Of a stretch of DNA of 64,000 nucleotides, positions 1-8,694 are shown piece after piece. Location of the stretch: assembly GCA_018269055.1 (NCBI GenBank), contig JAFDVI010000053.1, positions 49,239 through 113,238 on the forward strand, given 5' to 3'. A model generated the notes under the pieces. That model was not told where the DNA came from and ran no database searches. It saw only the letters and a list, made by a program, of their open reading frames with translations. Source of the DNA: Acidobacteriota bacterium. GTDB lineage: Bacteria > Acidobacteriota > Blastocatellia > RBC074. Position 1 is the stretch's first letter; each line of letters begins with the position of its first letter. The translations under genes were made by a program, and so were the position numbers.

Positions 1-438
1 CGAAAATTTGGGTAATGACAAGGTGAAACCCTGGGTCCGGTAAGCAAGACCAACAAGCCCTGGCAGGGGCGACAGATTGCAGTGTGACGACCTTGCCGGG
101 GCTGAAAATGCTTTTTGCCTTGTTCCCCGGATTTCATCCGGGGCTTATGATCTGGCCGTCCCTTCGGGACTCACTTTGGAAATTCTTCTGCTTAAAAGCT
201 ATAGCCTGATGTCAGGACAGATTTGGAGTGCTGCGCCTTTGGCGTAGCTTTGGTAGTCCTTTCCTGCGGCGGGCGCTTGTTGCAACGCACGCCTCCAAAA
301 GACGCTAATTTTTCGCTTTACCTTGCGCCGCAATCTGACTAAGCTGCGCCCCGCCCTGACTTCAAGCCCCAATAAAACTCAAGTTTCAATTTCAGCTTCC
401 GAATGACACATCATCAGCCGTTGAGGTGAATCATCATC
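1..438. repeat. Upstream intergenic region with small palindromes
   Basis: I see no convincing gene here. The stretch holds several short perfect or near-perfect inverted repeats: CCCCGGAT with ATCCGGGG near 125-145, GTCCC with GGGAC near 160, and GCGCC with GGCGT near 235. These are typical non-coding palindromic filler. A promoter for the regulator that follows must lie in the last 100 bases or so, but I cannot point to clear -35/-10 boxes. A GAGGTG ribosome-binding site precedes the regulator start. Confidence 0.5.
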
Positions 439-1461
439 ATGTCTCATCGTGGAGATTTAACCGAACGCCTAATCACGATTCTCATTCTTTTGGCGGAGCG
501 CCCGCATTCACAACAGGAATTGGCGCAACGGTTTGGCGTTGATGGAGTCACCATCCGCCGTAATCTGATGGAACTGACTCGCCATTTCATGATTGTGGAT
601 GACAAAGTCGGGCGCGAGCGGGTTTACCGTTTCAGTGACAACTACGAATTCCATCCGCCAAATCTCACTCCGGGCGAACTCGCCACCTTGCTGCTGGCGC
701 AACAAGCCATCGGGGCCACTGGGCTAACCGCCTTCGGAACGCCGTTTGGCAGATTCGGATATAGCCTGCTCGATAAGGTGCGAGCCGCGTTGCCCAAAGC
801 GCTCCGAGCCAAGCTCGACGCGCTGGCCACAATCTTTGGCTCTGCCGCCGTGCCCGCCAAAGATTATTCCACTCATACAGAAACCATTGACCGATTGACC
901 AACGCTGCCATGAGCCAGTGCCGCATTCGCATGCGATATCGAACATTGCACAGCGGCGAAACCAAAGACCGGCTGTTTGATCCTTATGCTGTTTACTTTG
1001 ACCCTGATGGGGCGACGCTCAAAGTTATCGGCTTCGACCATTCGCCGCACCGCCAAACCATCATTCCGCTTTCAATAGACCACATCGAATCGTTGACCGA
1101 AACCGCTGAGACGTTCACCCGCCCGCCCGATTTCAACCTGCAACAGTTTCTGACCGATAACTGCTTCAACGGTATTCACGGCGAACCGCTGACCGTGCAA
1201 TTGAAAGCACACGGCACAACCGCCCGCGTTTTTGCCGAACGAAGGTTTCACCCCTCTCAACGCGAACTCGCCCGCACAACCGACGCCGCAGGCAATGTCG
1301 AAACCATCACCATCGAAATGACCGTCGCGCGCGGACGCGGTCTGGAACGATTCATTTTGAGCTGGTTACCCGACGTAGAAGTGCTGGAACCATCGGAACT
1401 GCGACAGAAGATTACAGAAGTGCTGCTACAAGCGACAGGGTGCTTTGCGCCGCCGCAATAA
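439..1461 (+). CDS. WYL-domain transcriptional regulator of the CRISPR locus
   Basis: This is a 340-residue DNA-binding regulator. Residues 1-70 form a DeoR-like winged helix-turn-helix (the stretch around SQQELAQRFGVDGVTIRRNL is the helix pair). A central WYL ligand-sensing domain (about residues 150-230) and a C-terminal WCX-like extension follow. WYL proteins often sit beside CRISPR-Cas and other defence genes and bind nucleic-acid or nucleotide ligands. Here the gene is co-directional with cas3 and only 86 nt upstream, which suggests it controls the cas operon, as repressor or activator. The start codon is preceded by GAGGTG about ten bases upstream. The target operator and the ligand cannot be read from the sequence. 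Confidence 0.85.
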   Translation: MSHRGDLTERLITILILLAERPHSQQELAQRFGVDGVTIRRNLMELTRHFMIVDDKVGRERVYRFSDNYEFHPPNLTPGELATLLLAQQAIGATGLTAFGTPFGRFGYSLLDKVRAALPKALRAKLDALATIFGSAAVPAKDYSTHTETIDRLTNAAMSQCRIRMRYRTLHSGETKDRLFDPYAVYFDPDGATLKVIGFDHSPHRQTIIPLSIDHIESLTETAETFTRPPDFNLQQFLTDNCFNGIHGEPLTVQLKAHGTTARVFAERRFHPSQRELARTTDAAGNVETITIEMTVARGRGLERFILSWLPDVEVLEPSELRQKITEVLLQATGCFAPPQ

Positions 1462-1547
1462 TTTTTCTGACGAAGGCCATGACGAGCGACCGTGCATGTT
1501 CGGTGTGCGTTGTAAGTTTTGGGTGAAGCAACAAAAGGAGGTTCCGA

Positions 1548-3818
1548 ATGTCAAAGTTTTGGGCGCATACAGAGAACGCAAAAGGTAATCCGCATTTGTT
1601 GCATGACCACTTACGCGAAGTCAGTGAATTGGCGAGCCGGTTTGCGACGGAAATGAATCCTGAACTAACCGAAGCTGCGCGATGGGCCGGCCTATTGCAC
1701 GATCTCGGAAAATATCGGGATGAGTTTCAGCAATACTTGATCGGTCAGCGTGAAAGCAGCACTGAGACGCATCACGCAATTTATGGCGCGGCGCTGACGT
1801 ATCGGCAAAAGTGTTTGGGGCCAACGTTGGCAATTGCCGGGCATCATGCAGGACTGCACGACCAACACGAGCTATTCAACGATTTGAAAATGGATGAAAA
1901 GTATCACGCGCAGTTGCAACTGCCGTTGCTGTGCGAACGCTTCATGGCGGAACTGCCGCCATTGCCGGAGAAAATCACCGAGCCGGATTTTATTCGTACC
2001 AATTATCTGAGTGCAGAGCTTTACGTGCGCATGCTGTTTTCGGCGCTGGTGGACGCGGACTTTCTCGACACTGAAGCGCATCACACACGGGCGGCACGGC
2101 AAACACAGTCATTTGACCCCGAAGCTTTGCTGCAACGCATTTTGGCTGAGAAAGCCAGCAAGTCACGCGACGGCGCATTGAATGAATTACGCAACCGCAT
2201 TTTCGATCAATGCCTGGCCGCCGCTGAACAACCGCCGGGATTTTTTTCGTTGACTGTACCCACGGGTGGCGGCAAAACGCTTGCAGGGATGGCGTTTGCG
2301 CTGGCGCACGCACAACAACATGACTTGCGCCGCGTGATTGTTGTCATTCCTTATCTTTCGATCATTGAGCAAAACGCCGCGCAATACCGCCGCATTCTCG
2401 ACCCGGATCAAACTGGCATCGTGATTGAAAATCATTCCGCCGTGCAGACACCGGAAGATAAAAACGAAGCCCGCCCACGCCAGCCTTTTGAAAAGCACAT
2501 CAGCGAATATGCCGCCGAAAATTGGGATGCGCCGGTGGTGGTCACGACTTCGGTACAATTTATCGAATCGCTGTTCGCCAACCGCACGTCGCGCTGCCGC
2601 AAGCTGCACAACCTGGCGCGCGCTGTCGTGATTTTTGACGAAGTGCAAACGCTGCCGCCGCATCTGCTCAATCCGCTGCTTAACGTATTGCGTGAATTAC
2701 GCGACCGTTACAGCGTAAGCTTTGTTTTCTCGACTGCGACACAGCCCGCCTTTCGCCATCGTCCGCGCCATTTGGAAGAAGGTTTCAAGGACGGTGAAGT
2801 GTGCGAAATCACTGATGACACTGCCGCGACCTTTCGCCAGTTGCAGCGCGTTCGCTACGCCTTGCCGCAAGCCGGGCAAACGTGGTCGTGGGCTGGCGTA
2901 GCCGAAAAGCTGGCGGCGCAAATGCAGTCTCTGTGCGTCGTCAACCTGCGCCGTCACGCTTATGAATTATGGGAGAGCTTGCGCCGGATGCTGCCTGAGA
3001 ATGAGCGCGACGGTCTGTTTCATTTGTCTTCGGCAATGTGCGCACAGCATCGCTTTGACTTGCTGGGCGATTCTGACAATCCGCAATCCGGTACGATACG
3101 TCACCGGCTGTGCCATCAATTACCCTGTCGTTTGGTTTCCACGCAGTTGATCGAGGCAGGCGTGGATGTGGATTTCCCGATTGTTTATCGTGCGCTTGGC
3201 CCGCTGGACGGCATTGTTCAGGCCGCTGGCCGCTGCAATCGCGAAGGCCGTTTGCAGGACGACAACGGCCAGCCTGCGCTTGGGCAGGTTGTCATCTTTC
3301 AGCCGGAAGACAACACGCTGCCGCCGGGCGTTTACAGCAAAGCGACAGACATTACGGCAATGTTGCTGCAACGCACGAGCGCCGATGACCTGGCGCAAAA
3401 TCACGAATTGTTCGGAGCGTATTTCGATCAGCTTTGCCAGTTGACCGAAACCGATAAGGAGCAGATTCAAGCGGATCGGCAAGATTTGAAATATCGTCAG
3501 GTGGCCTCAAAAGCGCGCGTCATCAGCAATGACACAAAACCGATCATTGTGCCTTATGGCGCGGGCGAAGACATCATCAATGAAATTCAAACGCGCGTTG
3601 TACCCAAAGGCCAGCCGCGTTTTGGGCGGCAGGATTTACGCCGCCTGCAACGGTTTATCGTCAACCTTTATTCGCATCAATTTCGACAACTCGAAGCACA
3701 AGGGCAGATCAACCCCTTGTTGCCAAATCTGGATTTGTACGTGCTTTCCGCCGGGCTGTATCACAAACATCTCGGCATCATCATCAATCACTTTCCAGCG
3801 GAGGATTTGATTTCATGA
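1548..3818 (+). CDS. cas3: CRISPR-associated nuclease-helicase Cas3 (type I-C, HD + DExH)
   Basis: Cas3 is recruited by target-bound Cascade and unwinds and degrades DNA. The 756-residue protein has an N-terminal HD nuclease domain (LLHDLGK near residue 50, then HHAIYG and GHHAGLHD) followed by a superfamily 2 helicase. Helicase motifs are the Walker A segment PTGGGKT near 240, DEVQ near 364, FSTAT after it, and the motif VI segment QAAGRCNREG near 565. All key residues look intact, so the enzyme should be active. A strong AAGGAGG lies six bases before the ATG. The stop overlaps the start of cas5c by 4 bp, so translation is probably coupled. The 86 nt between the WYL gene and this start may hold the operon promoter. 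Confidence 0.97.
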   Translation: MSKFWAHTENAKGNPHLLHDHLREVSELASRFATEMNPELTEAARWAGLLHDLGKYRDEFQQYLIGQRESSTETHHAIYGAALTYRQKCLGPTLAIAGHHAGLHDQHELFNDLKMDEKYHAQLQLPLLCERFMAELPPLPEKITEPDFIRTNYLSAELYVRMLFSALVDADFLDTEAHHTRAARQTQSFDPEALLQRILAEKASKSRDGALNELRNRIFDQCLAAAEQPPGFFSLTVPTGGGKTLAGMAFALAHAQQHDLRRVIVVIPYLSIIEQNAAQYRRILDPDQTGIVIENHSAVQTPEDKNEARPRQPFEKHISEYAAENWDAPVVVTTSVQFIESLFANRTSRCRKLHNLARAVVIFDEVQTLPPHLLNPLLNVLRELRDRYSVSFVFSTATQPAFRHRPRHLEEGFKDGEVCEITDDTAATFRQLQRVRYALPQAGQTWSWAGVAEKLAAQMQSLCVVNLRRHAYELWESLRRMLPENERDGLFHLSSAMCAQHRFDLLGDSDNPQSGTIRHRLCHQLPCRLVSTQLIEAGVDVDFPIVYRALGPLDGIVQAAGRCNREGRLQDDNGQPALGQVVIFQPEDNTLPPGVYSKATDITAMLLQRTSADDLAQNHELFGAYFDQLCQLTETDKEQIQADRQDLKYRQVASKARVISNDTKPIIVPYGAGEDIINEIQTRVVPKGQPRFGRQDLRRLQRFIVNLYSHQFRQLEAQGQINPLLPNLDLYVLSAGLYHKHLGIIINHFPAEDLIS

Positions 3819-4657
3819 ACAACAATCGCATTACACTACGTGTGTGGGGTGACTATGCCTGCTTCACGCGGCCTGAAATGAAAGTCGAGCGCGTGAGCTA
3901 TCCGGTAATGACACCTTCCGCCGCTCGCGGCATGCTCGAAGCCGTCTTCTGGGAGCCGCAGATTTGTTACCTGATTGACACTATCCACGTCGTCAAACGC
4001 GGGCGCTGGTTCTCGTTCCGTCGCAACGAAGTAGCCAAGGTTATTCAATTAGGGAGTGTCAAGGTCTGGATGGAAGCACCTGAGAAATTCAAGCCGATAC
4101 AAGCTGATGATCCAGGTAGCAAAATCCCTCCCAAACGAGAGTCAACGCGGGCGCAGCGCAACATGCTCGCATTGCAAGAAGTCGAATACCTCATCACCGC
4201 CGAAGTGCGTCCGACCGAGTTGGGCAAGCAACAGCCGCTGGTCAAATACTTCGAAGAAATCAAACGGCGTGCCCGTAGCGGCAAATGCTTTCACCGTCCG
4301 GCGCTCGGCGCGCGCGAATTCGCGGCGGATTTTGAATACGAAGAAGACGCCGTTGCCGCCTTTGCACGTCGCCGACAGGAACTGTGCGCAAGTCAGCAGC
4401 CGTATGACGAAGACCTAGGCCTGATGCTTTATGACGTATTCGCCCTGAACGACCGAGCGATAGGCTTTCAATGGCTGCCGGAAGAAGCGGCGTTGACGGA
4501 CGTGCGCCCGGCAAAAGGCAAAGGCAAACCCGCTGCGCCACGCTTTGCCGGAGTGCAAGCTGAACCGCAGGCCGTGTTCTTTCACGCCGCCGTCAAGCAG
4601 GACGTGCTGGATTGTCACCCTGACCGCGTGCGCTTTGCGCGGCGCAACAATGACTGA
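3815..4657 (+). CDS. cas5c: Cas5c (Cas5d) pre-crRNA endoribonuclease and Cascade subunit
   Basis: In type I-C systems there is no Cas6. Cas5c cuts the repeat at the base of its stem and stays on the 5' handle of the crRNA in Cascade. The 280-residue protein shows the family signatures: RAQRNMLALQEVEYLI in the centre and the segment GKCFHRPALGAREF around residue 160. No cas6 gene is present in the locus, in agreement with this role. It overlaps cas3 by 4 bp and is followed 14 nt later by cas8c with its own AAAGGAG site. The repeat stem ends exactly 11 nt from the repeat end, which matches the 11-nt handle known for Cas5c cleavage. Confidence 0.95.
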   Translation: MNNNRITLRVWGDYACFTRPEMKVERVSYPVMTPSAARGMLEAVFWEPQICYLIDTIHVVKRGRWFSFRRNEVAKVIQLGSVKVWMEAPEKFKPIQADDPGSKIPPKRESTRAQRNMLALQEVEYLITAEVRPTELGKQQPLVKYFEEIKRRARSGKCFHRPALGAREFAADFEYEEDAVAAFARRRQELCASQQPYDEDLGLMLYDVFALNDRAIGFQWLPEEAALTDVRPAKGKGKPAAPRFAGVQAEPQAVFFHAAVKQDVLDCHPDRVRFARRNND

Positions 4658-4671
4658 AAGGAGAAACAACC

Positions 4672-6633
4672 ATGCTTTTGAAAGCACTGTATGATTTTGC
4701 GCATTCGCGGCATCTGCTCGATGACCTGGCCTTTGCGCCCAAAGCGATTCGCTGGGTGATTCAGCTTGATGTGGCAGGAAATCTGCTCGGCGTAGTGGAT
4801 ACGAGCGAAGACGGCAAGCGCGGCAAAGAGTTTTCTGCGCCGTTCACCAGTCGCCCGAAAGTGGCGGGCGGGATTGCCGAGTTTCTAGCCGACGGAATTA
4901 CGGCGCTGTTCGGGTTGGATATGGAACCCGAAAATGACAAAGACAATGAGCGCAAACGCAAGGACCGTGATGCAAACAACACCGCCAAGCTGGCCGATTT
5001 CAAACGGCAACTCTCACAGGCGTACGCTGACACGCAGCATCCAGCCTTGGCGGCGCTAACGAACTTTTATGGCGATCATTCGATGCCAGCATTCCTTCGT
5101 TATGGTTTGAGCCAACAAGCGGGGGCAAATGAAAAATCCTCGTGGTGGCTGACGACAGCCAAAGGCGAAGAGGTTAAGCTCAAGCCCGATAACTTCACTT
5201 TTCAGGTTGAACATCAGCTATTGCTCGAAGACGAAACGTTACGTGATTGGTGGCGCGGGCAGCACAGGCAAGAAATCGGCACGCGTGATACGGAAGCCCA
5301 ACGCGGCATTTGTTTGATTACCGGTGCGGATGACGTGCCGATTGCCGCCACGCATACGCCGAAGATCAAAGGCGTGCCAAACACGCAAGAGTTCGGTGCG
5401 GCGATTGTCTCGTTCGATAAACCGGCGTTTGCGTCCTACGGCTTTGACCAAAGCCGCAATGCCCCGGCTTCGACCGAAGCGGCAACGGCCTATAGCGTGG
5501 CGCTCAATCACATGCTGGCGACCAATAAGCATTCCTTGCAGGTGGGCGGCATGAAAGTTTGTTTTTGGGCGCGCAATTCCGAAGACGTTACAGACGTGCT
5601 GGCCTGGGCATTTGAGCAGCCCAAGCCGGAAAGCGTGCGTGATTTTCTGCGCGCGCCGCGCACAGGAACTGAAGTCGCGCTGGCCGAGCCGGAAGAGTTT
5701 TACAGCGTGACGCTATCAGGAAATGTCGGAAGGATTGTTGTTCGCCATTGGATGCAGATGCCTTTGGATTCAGCCATTGCCAACTTGCGCCAGTGGTTCG
5801 CCGATTTGCAGATCGAAGTTTTCAGCCCTTTTTTGTTCAGCGATAAAATTCCGCCGCTCGCGCTTTTTCGATTGGCTTGTACGACAGTGCGCGACGCAAA
5901 AGATTTACAAGCCGACATCCCAGCCCAACTTTACCGCTGTGCATTGGATGGCACGGCTCCGCCCCTAAGCTTGCTTCGCCCCATTTTGAATCGTTTGACG
6001 GCTGACCTTTGTAAGTTCGGTCCGGGCATTCTTGAAACGCCCATTGCCAGTAAAACATTCAAAGAAATTACCGATTCTAAGACACCTATCCCGCCCCCAG
6101 GGCAGTCGCGGATGGCTTTAATCAGATTGATTCTCAATCGCAACAACCAAGATAGAAAGGATAGTGACCCAATGATCGAACCACAGGTTTTTGAAACGAA
6201 GGATGAAGCCTACAACTGCGGGCGCTTGCTTGCGTTGTTCGACGACTTGCAGATGCGCGCGCATGACTACCAACTGGAAGGCGCGGGCGTCGTTGAACGC
6301 TATTACGGCGCGGCGTCATCTGCGCCAAATAGCGCGTTCGGCATTCTTTGGCGCTTGCATCAGCATCATCTGAAGAAAGTCTCGCGGCAGGGCGACAAAG
6401 GCCGTGCCGCCGCCGAGGCTATCAAACGAAAGATCGCCGAAATCGCGGCGCTCTTTCCGCAACCTGCGCCGCTGCAACCGCCACAATTTCCGCGCACATT
6501 CAGCCTGCAGCAGCAGGGGCGTTTCGCGCTCGGCTTTTATCAGCAGAAAGCCGCCGATGATGCTGCGCGACGTACCCATCAGGCGAAACAAGGCGATGCG
6601 CAACCAAACAAAACTCCTGAAACAACACCTTAG
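4672..6633 (+). CDS. cas8c: Cas8c large subunit of type I-C Cascade (Csd1)
   Basis: This is the large Cascade subunit, which recognises the PAM and helps open target DNA. The protein is 653 residues, slightly longer than the usual 570-620, with a charged insert near residues 85-105 rich in K, R, D and N. The N-terminal YDFAHSRHLLDD and the middle segment CLITGADDVPIAATHTPKIK resemble Csd1 proteins. The C-terminal 150 residues correspond to the small subunit and carry their own start (see the nested Cas11c entry). It follows cas5c by 14 nt with a good AAAGGAG site. Unusually, its stop is separated from cas7c by 190 nt of hairpins. Confidence 0.93.
   Translation: MLLKALYDFAHSRHLLDDLAFAPKAIRWVIQLDVAGNLLGVVDTSEDGKRGKEFSAPFTSRPKVAGGIAEFLADGITALFGLDMEPENDKDNERKRKDRDANNTAKLADFKRQLSQAYADTQHPALAALTNFYGDHSMPAFLRYGLSQQAGANEKSSWWLTTAKGEEVKLKPDNFTFQVEHQLLLEDETLRDWWRGQHRQEIGTRDTEAQRGICLITGADDVPIAATHTPKIKGVPNTQEFGAAIVSFDKPAFASYGFDQSRNAPASTEAATAYSVALNHMLATNKHSLQVGGMKVCFWARNSEDVTDVLAWAFEQPKPESVRDFLRAPRTGTEVALAEPEEFYSVTLSGNVGRIVVRHWMQMPLDSAIANLRQWFADLQIEVFSPFLFSDKIPPLALFRLACTTVRDAKDLQADIPAQLYRCALDGTAPPLSLLRPILNRLTADLCKFGPGILETPIASKTFKEITDSKTPIPPPGQSRMALIRLILNRNNQDRKDSDPMIEPQVFETKDEAYNCGRLLALFDDLQMRAHDYQLEGAGVVERYYGAASSAPNSAFGILWRLHQHHLKKVSRQGDKGRAAAEAIKRKIAEIAALFPQPAPLQPPQFPRTFSLQQQGRFALGFYQQKAADDAARRTHQAKQGDAQPNKTPETTP
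6172..6633 (+). CDS. cas11c: Cas11c small subunit from an internal start in cas8c
   Basis: An ATG at codon 501 of cas8c is preceded by AAAGGAT nine bases upstream and opens a 153-residue product in the same frame. The product starts MIEPQVFETKDEAYNCGRLL, and further on contains RYYGAAS and LHQHHLKKV. This resembles the helical small subunit that is known to be translated independently from within cas8c in type I-C systems. The C-terminal tail (about 45 residues, rich in Q, P and K) is longer than in described Cas11c proteins. The internal start is inferred from position, frame and ribosome-binding site, not measured. Several copies would coat the target strand in the Cascade belly. Confidence 0.75.
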   Translation: MIEPQVFETKDEAYNCGRLLALFDDLQMRAHDYQLEGAGVVERYYGAASSAPNSAFGILWRLHQHHLKKVSRQGDKGRAAAEAIKRKIAEIAALFPQPAPLQPPQFPRTFSLQQQGRFALGFYQQKAADDAARRTHQAKQGDAQPNKTPETTP

Positions 6634-6787
6634 TGGCTTTGCCACCCGACGTGCAGAAAGGCTCCGCCTTTCTGTTGGTGAGTAAAGAAAGTGGGCTACG
6701 CCCGACCTGTCAGGGCGCAGCCCAAAGAGAAGAATTCAGCTACCGGAAAGGCAGAGCCTTTCCGCACAACACTGCGGCAAAGCCGCC
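6634..6787. repeat. Cluster of five mini-hairpins between cas8c and cas7c
   Basis: Five perfect or near-perfect stem-loops stand in a row: TGGC/GCCA (6634-6644), CAGAAAGGC/GCCTTTCTG (6654-6674, 9 bp, 3-nt loop), a longer one with arms GGGCT-CGCCC and GGGCG-AGCCC (6693-6723), CGGAAAGGC/GCCTTTCCG (6744-6764, 9 bp, 3-nt loop) and GCGGC/GCCGC (6774-6786). Three of them share the AAAGGC...GCCTTT core. None is followed by a T-run, so they are not classic terminators. They could be palindromic repeats that accumulated here or RNA structures that stabilise or process the mRNA for cas7c. Confidence 0.8.
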
Positions 6788-6823
6788 AAACAATTGCCAG
6801 TGAATTCAAAAGGAGAATTACTT

Positions 6824-7732
6824 ATGAGCACGATTTTGACCAACCGCCACGATTTTCTTTTGTTGTTCGAAGTGACGAACGGGAATCCGAATGGCGATCC
6901 CGACGCGGGCAATATGCCGCGCCTCGATCCAAACACGAACCGCGGCATCGTTTCCGATGTTTGCCTTAAACGCAAAGTTCGCAACTTCATCGCGGAATTC
7001 GCCCCCGCGCGCAATGGCAATGGCTACGGCATCTTTATTCAAAGTGGCCCGGCACTCGAACGCACGATCAATGAAGCCGTAGATAAAAACAACAAAAGCG
7101 CCGAGGCCGCTGTGAAGTGGCTGTGCCGTGAGTTTTACGACATTCGCACATTCGGGGGTGTGCTGAGTGTGGGAAATGAAGTGATGAAAGGATCGGCTTA
7201 CGGCCAGCTGCGCGGCCCTGTGCAATTCACTTTCGGCCAATCATTTCATCCAATCACGCCTCTCGAAATTTCAATCACACGCTGTGTGCAAACCACGATC
7301 AAGGAAGAAGACAAAGAACGCACGATGGGCAACAAACATATCGTTCCATACGCGCTCTATGCCGCGAAAGGGTATGTCTCGCCTGCCTTTGCCGAGCGCA
7401 CCGGTTTTACGCAAGGCGATTTGAATCTGTTGTTTGAAGCCTTGCTGCACATGTTCGAACACGACCGTTCGGCGGCGCGGGGGGAGATGGTGGTGCGCGG
7501 CTTGTATGACTTTGAACACATCGGCACACAAGGCGAAACCAATGCCGAACAGAACAAACGTGAAGCCCGGCTCGGCTGCGCCCACGCGCATAAGTTGTTT
7601 GAAGGCATCAAAGTTGGGTTGAAACCAGGCCGCGAGTTCCCACAATCCTTCGATGATTACGAGGTAGTTTGCGGATGGTCTGATGGAAATCTGCCGAAAG
7701 GCGTGAAGCTGAATAAGCTCAGCGAAGGATAA
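6824..7732 (+). CDS. cas7c: Cas7c backbone subunit of type I-C Cascade (Csd2)
   Basis: Cas7c forms the helical backbone along the crRNA spacer and is needed in several copies per complex. The N-terminus carries the Csd2 hallmark GNPNGDPDAGNMPRLDP, and the centre has DIRTFGGVLS and GQLRGPVQFTFGQS. The ATG at 6824 is preceded by AAGGAG at a spacing of eight and is preferred over a TTG ten codons upstream, giving 302 residues, the usual family length. A 190-nt hairpin-rich gap separates it from cas8c. The next gene begins only 4 nt after its stop. Confidence 0.96.
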   Translation: MSTILTNRHDFLLLFEVTNGNPNGDPDAGNMPRLDPNTNRGIVSDVCLKRKVRNFIAEFAPARNGNGYGIFIQSGPALERTINEAVDKNNKSAEAAVKWLCREFYDIRTFGGVLSVGNEVMKGSAYGQLRGPVQFTFGQSFHPITPLEISITRCVQTTIKEEDKERTMGNKHIVPYALYAAKGYVSPAFAERTGFTQGDLNLLFEALLHMFEHDRSAARGEMVVRGLYDFEHIGTQGETNAEQNKREARLGCAHAHKLFEGIKVGLKPGREFPQSFDDYEVVCGWSDGNLPKGVKLNKLSEG

Positions 7733-7736
7733 ACGT

Positions 7737-8066
7737 ATGCTGGAAATTACTGACCTGTTTATTTCTGAACACGCGATCAAACGGTTTCAGCAATACATTG
7801 CGCCGATGAATGAAATGCTGGCGCGTTTCTTTATCGGCGCAGGCATACAGCAGGCGCTCAATCGAAAGTTGATTCCTGCCAATGCCGAACACGCTGTAAC
7901 TTGGCGGATTCGCACAAAACGTCCGTTCCCGTTTGAGTTTCGTGCGTTCTGCGTCTTCGATTTGGAAAAACAATGCTGGGTGGTCAAAACCATTGTTCGA
8001 GGTGACAGTTGTGTGAAGCGGCAGCAGAAGCGGCGGCGCAATAGACGCCAGGAGCAACCCTTATGA
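7737..8066 (+). CDS. Unidentified 109-aa protein embedded in the cas operon
   Basis: I do not recognise this as a known Cas protein. It starts 4 nt after cas7c and its stop overlaps cas4 by 4 nt, so it is built into the operon. The N-terminal part ISEHAIKRFQQYI resembles the first helix of small RelE/BrnT/DUF4258-like proteins, and the strand FRAFCVFDLEKQCWVVKTIV would fit their core sheet. That fold assignment is a weak inference. The last 20 residues are very basic, with runs KRQQKRRRNRRQ, suggesting nucleic-acid binding. There is no signal peptide or membrane segment. Possible roles are an accessory adaptation or crRNA-processing factor, a toxin-like ribonuclease guarded by the locus, or a passenger. 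Confidence 0.75.
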   Translation: MLEITDLFISEHAIKRFQQYIAPMNEMLARFFIGAGIQQALNRKLIPANAEHAVTWRIRTKRPFPFEFRAFCVFDLEKQCWVVKTIVRGDSCVKRQQKRRRNRRQEQPL

Positions 8067-8686
8067 ACGTCGTAGATGACGGGCTGGAGCCGGTTTCAAT
8101 TTCGGCGCTGAATCAATTCGTCTTTTGCCCGCGGCGCTGCGCATTGATGCACGTCGAAGGCATCTGGCAGGACAACCAGCACACCGTCGTCGGTTCCCTG
8201 CTCCACGAACATGCGGACGCGCCGGGGTATGAAACCGGCGAAGGCGTCACCGTATTGCGCGCGTTGCCATTGCATTCGGCTCGGCATGGATTGGCGGGCA
8301 AAGCCGATATTGTCGAATTGTGCGACGGCGTTCCGGCTCCGGTGGAATACAAAAAAGGCAAACGGCGGCGGTTCGACAACGACGATATTCAGTTGTGCGC
8401 GCAAGGCTTCTGTCTGGAAGAAATGTTTGCCTGCGAAGTGCCCGTCGGATTCATTTACCACGCCGCCAGCAAACGGCGGCGCGAAGTGATTTTCGATTGG
8501 CAGTTGCGGCAGGAAACCGAGCGCACAATCCAGGCCGTGCGGGAATTGCTGGCTTCGGCAAAGATTCCGCCAGCCGAATTGAAACCGCGTTGCGACGGGT
8601 GCAGTTTGCGCGGCGTGTGTTTGCCGGAACTGACTTCAGTGAAGGCTGGCGAAGACAGTTACCGGCAACAGCTTTGGGCGGCATAA
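8063..8686 (+). CDS. cas4: Cas4 exonuclease (RecB-like, iron-sulfur) for spacer acquisition
   Basis: Cas4 trims pre-spacers and helps select those with a correct PAM before Cas1-Cas2 integrates them. The 207-residue protein has the N-terminal cysteine segment NQFVFCPRRC, a RecB-type nuclease core with GKADIVE and PVEYKKGK (the acidic-plus-lysine motif), and the C-terminal cysteine cluster CDGCSLRGVC that completes an iron-sulfur site. All catalytic features look intact. Its ATG lies inside the end of the 109-aa gene (ATGA overlap). A 310-bp palindromic element separates it from cas1. Confidence 0.95.
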   Translation: MNVVDDGLEPVSISALNQFVFCPRRCALMHVEGIWQDNQHTVVGSLLHEHADAPGYETGEGVTVLRALPLHSARHGLAGKADIVELCDGVPAPVEYKKGKRRRFDNDDIQLCAQGFCLEEMFACEVPVGFIYHAASKRRREVIFDWQLRQETERTIQAVRELLASAKIPPAELKPRCDGCSLRGVCLPELTSVKAGEDSYRQQLWAA

Positions 8687-8694
8687 GAAAGTAT

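Noticed and set aside
1-60. End of a gene entering from the left edge
   Set aside because: No frame at the edge is long enough or has recognisable sequence.
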